DNA of 64,000 nt from Neodiprion pinetum (lineage: Eukaryota; Arthropoda; Insecta; Hymenoptera; Diprionidae). The stretch spans positions 795,501 to 859,500 of the forward strand of contig NC_060235.2 of assembly GCF_021155775.2 (NCBI RefSeq), given 5' to 3'. How positions within the stretch are numbered: the first letter of the stretch is position 1; every line of letters begins with the position of its first letter. Below, piece by piece: positions 38,101 through 50,500 of the stretch. The notes beneath the pieces are model-generated. The model was not told the DNA's origin. It was given only the letters and a program-made list of their open reading frames with translations, and searched no databases. The translations under genes were made by a program, and so were the position numbers.

Positions 38101-38508
38101 TATTAGTGGTTTCTTTTTTTCTTTTTAATCACCGTTGAAAAATGCCTCTCTTTTATAGCTGTCGACCGTATGCAGCCCCGTTGAGTGAAAAAGGAAGCAA
38201 GGGGCAAAACGAACGAGCGAGGCGAGGCGAGGCGAGGTGAGGGACGGGGGGTAATTTCATTAAAATTGTATAATCAAGGCTCTTTGTCATTAATGCAAAT
38301 TAAATGTAAGGATTCCAGTTGGTACATCTGCATTCTTACGACCCATAAACTCGCGAAAGATATAACATTTTAACAGACGGAGTTGAATAAAATAATGAAT
38401 TTTATTTATCACCCTAATATAAAGTGCCGAATAATTACTCGATCGAGATACGACAAAGATTCTCCGAATCGCAATATTGCGCGCATCTCAGGCTGCGCTT
38501 TCTCCACT
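35124..38508. other. Non-coding stretch with one partial family A copy
   Basis: No gene recognised. The 170-codon frame at 36905-37417 (minus) has no recognisable motif. A family A fragment lies at 35838-35952 and GC-rich segments at 35.4-35.7 and 36.3-36.8 kb. Confidence 0.45.
35838..35952. mobile_element. Family A fragment (copy 3, single partial arm)
   Basis: Shares CATAAATATCAAAGCCCTCG-type sequence, then CAAATTGCTTCGAGTGTTTTC and a poly-A-flanked TAGGTACGATTTTAG, with the right arms of the copies at 24345-24787 and 38509-39220. The terminal CCCC-TTAA is missing, so it is truncated at both ends. Confidence 0.65.
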
Positions 38509-39220
38509 TTAAGGGGAGGTTTCACAGCTCGGACGGTTTAAAATCGTACTTATTTTCAGGTTTTTTTTCATTAATGAAAGTTGTAAAACTTGGAGTAATT
38601 TCAGATTGAAAGCTTTGTTATTTATAATTTCAAGAACATTTTACAATTTTTTCGTTGTACTCGATAGCAAAATAGCGGAATTGCGCGGATAAGTAGCGAG
38701 CGACCACGTTTTCAATCTGGTGCTGCAGAGTGAACGGACAATTTTTACCCGACCAACTTGAAATTTTGACACAATGTCTAAAACTTGTTTATCGATTCGA
38801 TATCGTAGCAAAATTTTTGAGTTTCCATTCCAAAATATTTTTATACAAATTTTTTAAACAATCTTTTGTTCATAATCGTATATATTTGAAGAAAATAATT
38901 TTTCGACATTTGGGCTACGAGCTCGAACCCGAAAAGGTGTTTTCAAGTCAAAAAGATTTTCTCCATTTATTACAAGTTGGACAGTGATGTCAGGAGATGC
39001 GCCACCGCAAAAGACCTCGAGTTCGGAGCCGTTCGCTACTTATACGCGCCATGTCGTCATTTTGTTAATAATTTCAATGAAAAAATTTCTAAAACCTTCT
39101 TGAAACTATAAATAATAAAGCCCTCGCACTGAAATTGCTCCAAGCGTTTTCATTTTCTTTAAAAAAAAACTCCAAGAAATAGGAGGTACTCGTAGGCCGT
39201 CCAAACTGTACACCCCTCAA
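38509..39220. mobile_element. TTAA-flanked inverted-repeat element, family A copy 4 (most complete, 712 bp)
   Basis: Left end TTAAGGGGAGG (38509) and right end CACCCCTCAA (to 39220) are the outer tips of two long arms of about 200 bp each. Shared inverted words include CTTGGAGTAATTTCAG/CTGAAATTGCTCCAAG and TATTTATAATTTCAAGAA/TTCTTGAAACTATAAATA. The centre (about 38720-38990) has no open frame with a domain. TTAA at the left and the related TCAA at the right suggest TTAA target choice. The 5'-GG...CC-3' tips would fit a Kolobok-like source rather than piggyBac (whose tips start CCY), but no transposase is present to confirm it. Confidence 0.8.
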
Positions 39221-40008
39221 TCGCCGAGCGTCTACTACTTACATTAGCCGATGAATTTGACACCTCGCCCGGCGCTTATCGCCTCTGTGCACATGCCTGC
39301 ACCGTGTCGTAACGATAACGATACAATTTGACCTAGGGTATATCTATACGGGAGGATGCAGCCACGTAGGTGAATCCCACGTCCCGCCTGCAGTTTACGC
39401 CCACAACGCTCCCACAGCTACGGCATAGATTAATTCGTCCGGTTTCTAGATCCCGGATCGTAGATGCGGCGTGTAATTGGGTGACCCAGATCCGTTATGG
39501 CAGCCCGAACACACCGGGATGCCAAGTGGACCGTGATCGCCTCCTGATGGGGTGCTGCATAATTACCTGGACGCCTCTCTGCAAGGCTAATGGTTCCCTT
39601 CCACTTGCCGAGATATAGGTAGGGTACGTACGTACAACAAACCCGAGGGGCTTCCGTTATTATCTGACGAAGGAATTACCGGGGAACACACTCGAAGAGC
39701 GGAAAATCTCCTCTGACTCGCCGTTTGATTTCAGCTTTTCTTTATTTTTTCTCTTCATCCCCATACGTCATCGGGATTCGGCACGTGTGGAAACAAGGGT
39801 CTCGGGGATTCCGAGGATAAGCCGTGGTTGCGACCTGACTAAACACCGATTACATCTTGGACTTCGATCCTCCCTCTGGTATGTCTCCGCATGTAGGTAC
39901 TACGTATGCCCTCGTATGGGTGTTCGAAAGCGCAATTTTGACTCGGTATTCAAGTATATGAAAAGAAGTTGTCGCGTCTAGATCTGTTTTTGATAATCGA
40001 GTGAGTTT
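39221..40008. other. Non-coding stretch, no gene recognised
   Basis: No supported coding sequence or named repeat between the two palindromic elements. Confidence 0.5.
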
Positions 40009-40438
40009 AAATAAATGGGGCGGGTTAATGAATTCCGAATTCGAAAAGTTCCGAAGGCGCATAATTCCTAATTATTTGGTGGCGTAACTTGAAGTGAAGA
40101 GATCAAACTTTTACGAAACGACAAAGTTGCGAATGGCCGAAAACCCGAAGGCTCAAGGTTCCGAAATGCAAGGTTCAGACTAACATTTCACTAACAATAA
40201 GCCAGAAACTCGCACAACCGAAAATCTTGGATGATTCGTAATTTCGGTGTTTCGGCTTTCAAAATTTTCTCATTTCCGCACTTTCGGAACTTTGACTCTT
40301 CGGTATTCGGAGAATTCGAAACTTTGATATTTTGTCAAAGTTCGACTTCTTTACTTTAAGTTTCCCCACGAAATAATTCGGAATTTGGCGCTTTCGGAAC
40401 TTTCCAAATTCGACATTTCAACCCCGCCCCGAATAAAT
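40009..40438. mobile_element. Foldback element with GGGGCGGG tips and AATAAAT flanks
   Basis: The element body is 40017-40431. The left tip GGGGCGGGTT and right tip AACCCCGCCCC(G) are inverted, and the arms pair almost to the centre through words such as AAAGTTCCGAA, AATTATTTGGTGG/CCACGAAATAATT and AACTTGAAG/CTTTAAGTT. Short TTCCGAA/TTCGGAA words recur throughout. AATAAAT is directly repeated immediately outside (40010-40016 and 40432-40438), consistent with a 7-8 bp target duplication of the hAT type. No coding capacity. Confidence 0.7.
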
Positions 40439-43400
40439 TGAAAAAGTTCTCGATTGAAGAGTAAGTATCAATCAGTCCGGTTCAATCCGCGTTCGTCAGA
40501 GTTGGCCGGATGCCGCGGAAGCGGGCGGGAAATAAGAACGTTTTTCGTGCAATGTAAAGAAGGATACAGGGGCATCTCGTTTCATGCGATTATGCATATT
40601 TATCGCAGTCTTGCCGCGACGGAGCCGCAGCGTAACGCAAGAGCGCCAGTAAATAACGGTTTTGAACTACTATATGTGCTCGCTCCAGTTATGCCCCGCA
40701 CCCGGAACAACAAATAAATACGTCGGGCAAAAGTAGTGGTTCTTAACTTATGGTGCACCGTAAATAACAAAAGTTGTGGCATTTATGGGCGCATACTTGC
40801 CCGGGCAAGGCGAACTTGCGCCTCAGCTGCGTGTCTGCAAAGCCCCCTTCGAATCCCGTAAACTGGAAAGCGTCGGGTCCTTACGACGATTCCGGGGTTG
40901 ACCGAGTTGCCACAGGACGGGGAATATGGTCGTTTGACAAGTTTTCAATCCCGAAGAAATTCCCGCATTTCCGCGAATCGCTTCCGGCCTGATTGCCTCT
41001 TCGGGGATTCATTCGACTTAAATTGCGTCAATCTGGCCTCGCGCTCGGAACGCGTTTACCGATCGCCCCACTAAAAGTAGACCAAATAGGGTGGGGAAAT
41101 TCGATTTCATTAAAAACAATCCCTCTTCACCCCGAGTGCGACATTTGCTCAAATTGCGGGGTAAACAACAAGTCCGCTACAACCGGGGCTCGATATGCCG
41201 GGTCGGAAACTCGCCGGAACCACTCGGCTATCGGATATGCCTACCGCACCACTCTGGAAGTGAACTAGATGAACCCGGCTGAGTGAAAAGTTTGTCCCTC
41301 TAGGCGGTTTCTTGCGTGCAGTTAGGAAATTTCGGTCGCCACTCAGAGAATTTGCGGATGAGAAAGTCTAAATTCGTCTCGTTATCCGCGGCATGCAATC
41401 GCGGATGTGAATCGTCGCATTACAAGTTTGCATCGAGCTTACGGATGGCGGGGGGAGGGAGGGAGGGGGCGGTAATCTTCGGTTAACTCGACTATGCTGT
41501 TCGTTAAGCAAGCTGAAGGCTTCGGCGTTCTCTTGAACTCGTTGCCGCAAAGCCACGGCGAACCGACTCTCTTCAATGCATCGTCACGAGGCATTCAAGC
41601 GTTAAGCGTACAGTAGGTTATCTTATCCACGTAGGATCGCGTCTTCGCTTCGCAACCCGGCGTTCGTTCCCATCTCATCCCGCAGGATCCGCCGCCGGGA
41701 GGTGAACTATTCGAAAGACGTGAAATCAACTTATCTCACGATAGTTTACACCACACTGGCTATTTCATCGCGCTCAATCTCCGGCGATACCCAACCCCGT
41801 GTTCCATGGACCGAACGGACCTCGATAAGGCTTTGCCAAGCCGACGGAGGAAGAATCTGTTGCGGGATTTTCGGGCGCAATGATGAGGTGCGATTCGGGG
41901 AGGCTGATAACCCCTCAGGTATTGTTCCTACTCGGACTCTTGGCAATATGATAAATCAACCCCCTTCGGGAGCGCAAACTTTATTTGAAAGTTCTACGCC
42001 GGCGGGAGATTTAAGGCCGCAGACAAAAATAATCTCACAAGAGTTTCGCTGTACATGTGTATACTTGGAAGGTTGGTCGGAGCGAAGAGACTACGCTGAA
42101 ATCAATATTACACGTTCGAGTCATCGCTCGCACTTCTGCTTGTTCACCGCGAACGCGAAACCTCTCGATCGGATCTCGTTACCGATCTCGCTGTGCTTTT
42201 CGACTAATTGCCCGCAGCGTCAGAAGACGCGCGATGAGCGATGACCACGTGCGCGATGCTCCGAACGTTTGATCGAATTATTTCAATGGGCCGCAGCTGC
42301 ATGGTTACGATAGATCAAAGCTTTTGAGCTGACATTCTTGCACAGCCCTGGCATCGCGGCATAACTCTTCATCAGTCACCCTAACTCGATCCATAAACGT
42401 CCCAGGCCCATCAAACCTCCCTCTTCACCTGAGCTCGTCCTCCTCGACTCCAGCATCCGACGAATTCCAAATATTCTTCACCCTTTCCCGCGACATTTCC
42501 GAGTCGAGATTTTAGACTCGACGAGCTTCGGACGTGCGGATGTGTACAGTGCGGAGTACCTAATGTCTGGCCTAACCACCACCGGTTTCGGACTCTGGTA
42601 AACCAGCCTCCATCAACAAAGTCAAGGACGTACGGAGGAAACAAGCCCCCGAGTTTGTCGCGGCTAATGGCTGTCCCGCAGGATGAACCGCAACTCCCAG
42701 ACCCATCAACGAATCAGAAGTACTATCTCAACGGAACTCGCCGCAAATTCAAACTCTCTTCGCGAATTCCTACTGAATATTTAATACCCACGTGCGGTCG
42801 TGTAAACTTTGCCTCCGAGTCGCGACCTGCGCCAAAGTCAGCATCTATACCAAGGTTTTCAAAACTCAAATTCGTTTACAAAGTTTTTCGCAATTCTTCC
42901 CAAAGTTGAATATTTGAAAGAGTTTGCGAATCGACGAGAAAAATTAGTGTCCCGAGAATGTAACTCATCGGATGACGAACGAAACGGAGGGTTGATTGGC
43001 CGAAGGCCTTGACTCCATTCCCCTTTCGTTTTTCGCCAAGAAATATCCTATCATTTACCTTTTCGTTCGAGTTTTCTCACGTACTTTGGACAGTCCTATT
43101 ACCCCTGCTCCTCTGCCCAGCGATACGTCATCAAAGTGGCTTTCGCACCTTCTTCACTTTCGCATCATGCGCGATATCTCCAGCTCCCAACCAGCGACTG
43201 TTCAGGCCTGAGGCCATGTCAGTGCAAATCCCACCACAAGCCTTTTCTCCTTCTGTTTTTTTTTCTTTCGTTTCGTTTCCTTGAATCACCTCGGCTTTTC
43301 CGCAAACAGGATTGGACTCCTGATTCGCGGCGCCTGCTCGACTGTTCCCCTTGCTTTCTGGACACACGGGCCATAACGGATTCAATTATGTTAAGGCGAC

Positions 43401-46400
43401 ATCACCAAGCCAAGTGACAACTGAGACTTTAGTCGAGGAGATCAACTCCACTTTCCGACGATGAAAAGGGTTCGTTGCACTCTGGGACATCGCATCCGTC
43501 TCTTTCAGCTGTCACCGAGCTTCTCGTAGCTTGCCAACGTACTTGCTTGCCGATTCACGATTATTATTATTATATATATCGTGACAACGGTGGATGAAAA
43601 TTGTCTAGCTTTGAAGCGAACGCCGGAACCTGGGAAGCGAATTTACGATTGACGCAGTTCTCGCATCGATGCGAACTTGTCAAAGGCCAGTGCACAGCCT
43701 GCAGGGATTTCTCGGTGTATAGATACGGAAGGGCTTTTCTGATCACGGGAAGCTCTGTTTGCTCAAACTACAGACGGATCGTCAAAAGCATAACACGAAG
43801 GGAAAGGGCTTTCTTACGATTCTCTAGTTTCGGATGCCGGGTTTTACAGCGCGTCGCAGTTCGCCTTGCAAAGCTGAAATAAGACGGAGGCTATTGGTCC
43901 GGTACCAAGGATCTTCAACGTTCGGAATATCCCGAGGGGTATAGGTAGAGTGCTATCAGAGACTACGTAATCCTGGATCAGAAACGCATTAACTAAAGTC
44001 CTTCCTTGATGTGATCCCAATTCCACCGGCAATCCCCCAATCCACCGGCAGTCCCACAAATCAATCCACTCGTCCGCCCAACCAACCGTCGCAGACGTCG
44101 GCTTGTTGCTCGAAAAAAAAAAAAACAAAATAAAAGAAAAAAATCCTTCACTCGAGGATGAGTCACTTTTTTATTTCTCCTTTTCTCTTTGGGCTATTAA
44201 GACGTTTTAGTGTGGATACCGCCTTCTTCGCGAACGTTGGAAGCCCTGAAATCGTCGCAATTTCCCTGTACGAGCAACGTTCGCCGGTGTTTACAACGTC
44301 TGTAAACGTTTTACGCGCTCAATATCATCCACTCGAAAATTTCACTCTCTCTCTCTCTCTCTCTCTGAGATTTTATTTTTATCCGCTCATTTTTATTCTC
44401 CGTATCGTTACAGAGCTGGTTTCCGTATTCAAAGCGTATAAGGAAAATTGAGCGAGATAATTGATAAGCCTTACCGGATATGGGAGAGAGGAAAACGGAA
44501 GAGCATCGCGAGGTTCGACCCCAGTGTAGCTTCAACAGGGTTACTCAAGCTCCCACTTCCATCTCTTCTCCGTTCTATCTTTCTTCGTCGCTTTTTCGCC
44601 ACGTACCCGACCCTCCCTTATTCCAAGGGGGTCAAATAAAGTTTTCCCAGGCGTTGCTCCCTCCCCTACACCCGGTGCCTCGCAAAGTTATCCTCATTAC
44701 TCAGCGGCTCTTTCTCGTTAACACCGATAACTGGTAACCGGTAAATGGACTAGCAGTAAACGTGATAATGGCATATCGGGGGAAAATTAACTACGTGACA
44801 GCTCGTTGTTGAAAGTAAGCTGGTGTCAGTGGCGATGATACGGTTCTCGACTCTCGACTTCGGACCATTGTCGATCAACACAGACCTATGACGGTGGAAA
44901 ATTGTTGGCAGCTGTATAGGACGGACTCTTAGATTTGAGGCCGCCGACTCAACTTGTGAGTCGAGGGCTTGGAACAGAGCTTTGACTTTTGCCGACTGAT
45001 AATTTCCACCGGGGGCTTCAACTTCAGGGATGCTAATGCAACGGGGGATGGGCTCCTAATTTACGCGAAACTCGACACAGGCGGAGAGACGCTGCTTGCT
45101 CCGCAGCTTCGGGATGTTGTTCTCTGTCTTTAGGAGTTAGGGTATATGTCACAGCTGCCATCTTGAGTCGGTCTAACTTTGATTACGCAACGTAAAGTTA
45201 GTTTTGATTAGCATTATGGGTTTTGGTTACAGAACCATGTGACGTGCGTCTCCCTGATCTAGCTGGTACATATTTCATCTCCAGCACCATCCACCGCTCA
45301 TCCTCAACATCCTCGTCCTCGTCGTCGTCGCTGAAACGATCGTGTCACCCGAGCACCACGGATTCAAAGATGTCAAAAATTAAAGGGATCGTTTGAAGCA
45401 TCCGGCACCCATATATCCACCCTTAACTAGAACGCGCTTAGAGCAATTTTAACATTGTTACCCGGCTCTGCGTTACAGCATTGGAACGTTCACTGTATTG
45501 TTAATATTAATTGTTCCTCGCAGTATTCGTATTAGAGGTTAATGAACGCTTGTTTCCTTATTGCTATTTCGATTTTATCGAAACAGATACATCCCAATTA
45601 AGATCCGAAAGTGAGGAGCTTTTCCTTCTGTTTATTTAATTTCACCCTGCATGCAATAAAATATTCAACCAACTTTTTTTTGTTTCGACGTTTTGGAAGG
45701 GTCTGTAAGAGAAGCGGGATGTATTCGGTGTCTGTATTTAAGGTGAACAAGTAAAGTGGAACGTATAATATCCCGACACCGCAGCTGAGCCACGAGTTTC
45801 AACGGTATCATGTAACCGTTCGACCATGACATTGCGGATAGGTATAACAGTCGGACGTAAATCCACGCTAATAATCCTGCTTAATGGCACTGGCAAACGG
45901 CCCGGGATGGCCTGCACGGCACAAACTGCAGGGATAGCCAGGTATACCTATTCGCGTAACGAATGTAACGTCGTTATCGAAAAGTACAGCTGCTAAATGA
46001 ATCTCACTTATACCTAACAACGCCGGACTGAAATTTCTCTGACGTTTATTATATCACCGTGGAATCTTGATTAATGGTCTCAAGTTACGGAGGCGAACAT
46101 TTCGATTAGAACTAAAACGGACGTCGCGTCGGTGAGAATGCCGTGTCTCGTCAACCGCTTCATTGCTTTGATTATAATTGTAAATTAGATTTTTTTGATT
46201 TTTTTCCCGCAAGTTGAAGCTCAAAATTTTCATTTGCATGATATACCTTTCCGACTCAAGTAAATTACAACCTAGACCGACCGTATTTTTAACACCTTAC
46301 TCAACCATTTGCTAATGATTGCTGAAATAGAAATACATTTCAGGGTATTCGGTGCAAACTTTTTCCATTCGGGTTCGCTAAACCGTTGAAGCGGAGTACC

Positions 46401-47580
46401 GTGCTATATAAATAAGAGTATAGGTACAGCGCGGTAAAAGTGGATGAAAAGTTCCGTGGATGGAAAAGGCCGTCGAGTTTACTCGTGACGTTGGTGTCGG
46501 GAGAGAATTGCTTGCTCCGATAGTAGGTATCAAAGGAAAGGATACGTCGTTTTTGTCGGTTTTTCGCTCGTTTTCTAATGGACGTCGTTCCGCTCTTCAT
46601 ATAAGGGAGGCTCGATCCCCTCCACCCCGATAAATATAAACGCGAATGTAGATATTTTCATAACTTTTCTGGCTCGCATTAAAAGCGATGCCGGCGTGCA
46701 TTTCGGCCGGGGTATAAAATCCACAGTTTGGCGTTGGGGTTATATAAAGTTTCGGGGGCAATTTCAACTTGACCGAGAAAGCCTGTACGGGGAGCCACAT
46801 CAAACGATGTTCTCTCCCGCCCTTCCCCCCACACCCCCGACGCACGCATCCACACAGCCACGCACGTGGCGCCATTACAAGCGCCCTTGGATCACCCCGC
46901 ATTACACATCAGGCACTATCACACCCCGCAACCTTGTTCGCGGCGTGGCAGAGCTTTTAAACAGAAACCAACGTCGTTACGTTACCGGGCAATATCATTC
47001 CATCGTCCCGCGGTGTGGCAAAAGCAGCGAAACCCCGGTTGGGCAACAAAGCTCGTGTAAAACGATTAAAAACTGGGTATCGTCGTCGTTGAGCTTACCG
47101 TTTGTGCGCGATGTCTGTTTCCCCCGCATGCCGAGCAGCTCGGCTTGAACGAAGTTAAGAACTCACGGTAGCACTAACCGTTAAGAACACGCTCGACGAC
47201 TATGTTCCCGTAGTTTACCGCGTCTCTCGAGCTCCACCTGCGAAGGTTTCACCCCGTCGAGCCAGGGGTTGAGGTCACCGATTCGGCAGTCGCTACCCTC
47301 TTAAGCTACGTGAGCCGCGGGTATCGCCGAGGAGGTTTCCGACCTGCACCACCCAGACGCTACTCAACTCCCGGGGCTGGCGTTGCACTCGTCGACCGAC
47401 CCGACGACGACGTCCCGACGGAGGTGCCACTGAAGAGATCTCGACGTTAGACCTCTCGAGACTCGAGCTTTTCTACCGCCCGGGATTATTAACAAGAGGC
47501 TGAGGCTCGTCGAGCGGTGATCGATACTTCTGGAAAAACAATTTCACACCATATTTTTTCTCCGGATTTTCTTTTCCACC
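40439..47580. other. Non-coding stretch, no gene recognised
   Basis: About 7 kb in which no exon can be supported. Open frames reach 180 codons (41702-42244, plus) but have no domain, no signal peptide and no codon regularity that I can see. A TC microsatellite lies at 44344-44367 and an ATT/TA tract near 43561-43578. Confidence 0.4.
44344..44367. repeat. TC dinucleotide microsatellite
   Basis: Uninterrupted CT/TC repeats of about 24 bp. Confidence 0.9.
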
Positions 47581-50500
47581 GTCGGAGTCTCAAGGCGCGG
47601 ATTGAACTACGAATGAGAAATTAAATCGAGCGGTCTGTTCTTCCGGTAATTCATGGACATTTACGATGATGGTGTATTGCCAAGTCTGGTCACGGCACGA
47701 GGGCAATTCTCGACCGCAGCTACTGCGGGCAATTGTAAACGTTGAACTGCTGTGGGAGGACGTTAAACCGGAAGGAATTTCACACGAGCGTATTGTGAAC
47801 GGCAGTGCGGGGAGATGCGTGCCAAAAATGGATATATCAATTACTTTGGGTCCAGGGAATAGCATGGTGAAGGAACTTGCGGTGGAACGGAGTAAAAAGA
47901 ATTCCGACTGACGATGCGAGTAGAAATTTAGACCCTACCAAGGTTCGTATAAACCTATTTCGAAGAAAAGTGAACCTAGAAATCCTACGTTGAGCCTCCA
48001 ACTCCTGAAAATACAAGTACCAAACCCTACTTCGACGCCCTCTCGGTAGAGGATCGAACCTATTTTGACGCTTTTCAATCTACAGCTTCTCCATTGGACC
48101 TGTAGCTCCTCCGCCATAGATACATCATTATTACAGCGACATTCAATTGTTAACAATGGATAACCCGAGGGCTATTTCGACATAATTTTGACAAGTTTTA
48201 ATGACTTTTGAAAATGAAGTATTGCATATCAACTGTATCTATTCAACGTTCTTACGAATACAAAACCCCTTTCAACGAGAGATAAGCCTCAAATTAATAT
48301 CGATACAAAATTACAAAATGTATTGATACATTGAACTGTACTACCTCTCGAGGGTTGAAGGAGGTTCTAAACTTGGTAAATCAGGCAATTTCGGACATTC
48401 TTAGCGCAAAATAGGGTTCAATGTTGCAATGAAACAGAAACTAGTTTACTATCTTTAAACCCTACACGTAGGGTTTGAAGTAGGCGCTAAATATCGATTA
48501 GGGGATTGGTGTAATTGAACTTTGCACCGCGACGCACTCAGGACAATTTAATTACCGGATCAATGAAGTAATCTACGTGGCGGTTGGATCGCGAACGCCA
48601 GCGATTTCCACGATTCCACAACGCGACGGTGGAAACTCTTCTCCTGGCTGGAGGAGGAGGAGGAGGAGGAGGAGGGCCTTTATTTCCAGGTATCCCGGAC
48701 TCTCCGCTGCCTCCGCGAAACGAGCTTAGTCGAGTAGGTAATGAAACTATCAGGTAGCCTGAGTTATACGCAGCTTCGGCAGGGCGTTGCAGGCCAATAC
48801 GTACCGACCTCCGGCTCCAGAGAGCCGGGTGGAACTATTTGTCTGCCTGCCGACTCCGCGATTAAGACACTTACGCGATTAAATCCCTCCGCCGGACGCC
48901 GGACGTGCGTTCGTGTTCGTGCTTTCGCCCCGTTTCCAACCCCGCCTCTTCGTGTGCAAACTGCAGGCGTGGCCGGAGGACGGGGGGGAAAAAATTTACC
49001 GAGACACGCTACGAGGATCGAATTCTCTGATTCCGAAGGGATTAAATAACGCTTAAATCACACACCTCGGCTTCTAGCCGAGAAACGGGGCTTCACCGAC
49101 CAATTAGGATTCGGGCCGCCCCGGCCCTCTTATCTCTAGTTCTAAACGGCTGATATGAATAATCATCGCGGCTCTTATCTACCCACATTAGCCGTGCCAA
49201 TCGAGTATCGCGAGATCGCGAATTACACAGGTCTGAAACCAAAATACTGAACATACACGTTGTTTCAAACTGTTTCTTATAGATTTTGACCTACTGAAAC
49301 TGGGAAAAATACTCAAAAAGTTCCGTCACGCCAGATTTTTTTTCTTAAACTCGTGCTTGTAGTTTCATTTAGAGTGAAACTTTTATGCAAAAGTGATTTC
49401 TTACTTTCATGTGATGTATATTAGAGTGAGACTCGAGAATGAATGGGGGGTTCTACGTAAAATCGAAACTTATCAATTTTGATGTTTTCACCCTTTTACT
49501 CACTTGAAGTTCGTATTGAAAGCATTAAATCTGAATTTTTACAGATTTTCCTGACCAAGCATTTTCTTATCACAGTTAGTCGAAAAATCAGCTTTCGACG
49601 ATTTCTCATTTTTTCAACCCAACACAGTTTGAAATTCACATGATATATGGAAAAAGTTCCTGTGCCAAAGTTTCGTATTTCTGTATGAAATGTCTAAAAA
49701 TAATTTTGTATGATTTTTCGTGCACCGTTAAAGTATAGCATTGGCAAAAAATCTTGGAAAATCTTTTTTAACAAAATAGTACCCTGATCGAATTGGCCGA
49801 TAATGAAAGTTTTACACAGCGCGTCGTTTATAATACCAAAGATTGTCTGTAAGTTTCGTAGTGGGCGGAAAAGCAGTTCAAAAGTTACAAGTAATAGCTT
49901 AGAACGGTCGAACTGTGAAATGTCTCATCCATACGTACCGCGATGTGGCGATACGAACGGTGAAAGTTATAAGTCGGTATTACGATAGGCAACGCGTCGT
50001 TGAGTTCTTACCTTGGATGAATATGCTTCGAAAATATTGTCCGGCGGTAGGGAAGTCACGTATCACGGCAGGAATCGTAATAAACGACAGACCGAGTTAT
50101 ACTCCGCGAGAAAAAGTCGTCAGCCGAGGTTACAACCGTTGTAACTTATAAACAACACGCGCAACAATTGAAGATCGCTCTCGCATGCGCAGCGTCGCCA
50201 CGCGCAGGGCGAGCAAATTGCTTGCCGCGCCGCGAACTTTGAACCGAATTCTCGCCGCTCTGTGAATATTTGTCGATGTATCTTCCGAACGAATGCACCG
50301 CCCACTGCGAAGTTTTCGGACAACCTTTCGCATTGAAGAAGGCACGCTGTCTTTGAATTGTAGCCCGTTCGATTGGGGCAGTTTTCAGTTACGAATAATT
50401 TGCGCGCATTTTGTATCAAAACTACACTGAAACGGGGTATGAAAAATCCGAAAAAAATGTTCTCGAGAAGTTCGCAAGAGAACCTAAAATTTTTGTCAAA

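Noticed and set aside
40845..40875. TTCGAATCCC string resembling a tRNA T-loop
   Set aside because: No matching A-box, anticodon stem or acceptor pairing could be found around it.
41702..42244. 180-codon plus-strand frame
   Set aside because: No signal, domain or repeat structure; the region on both sides is without genes. Treated as chance.
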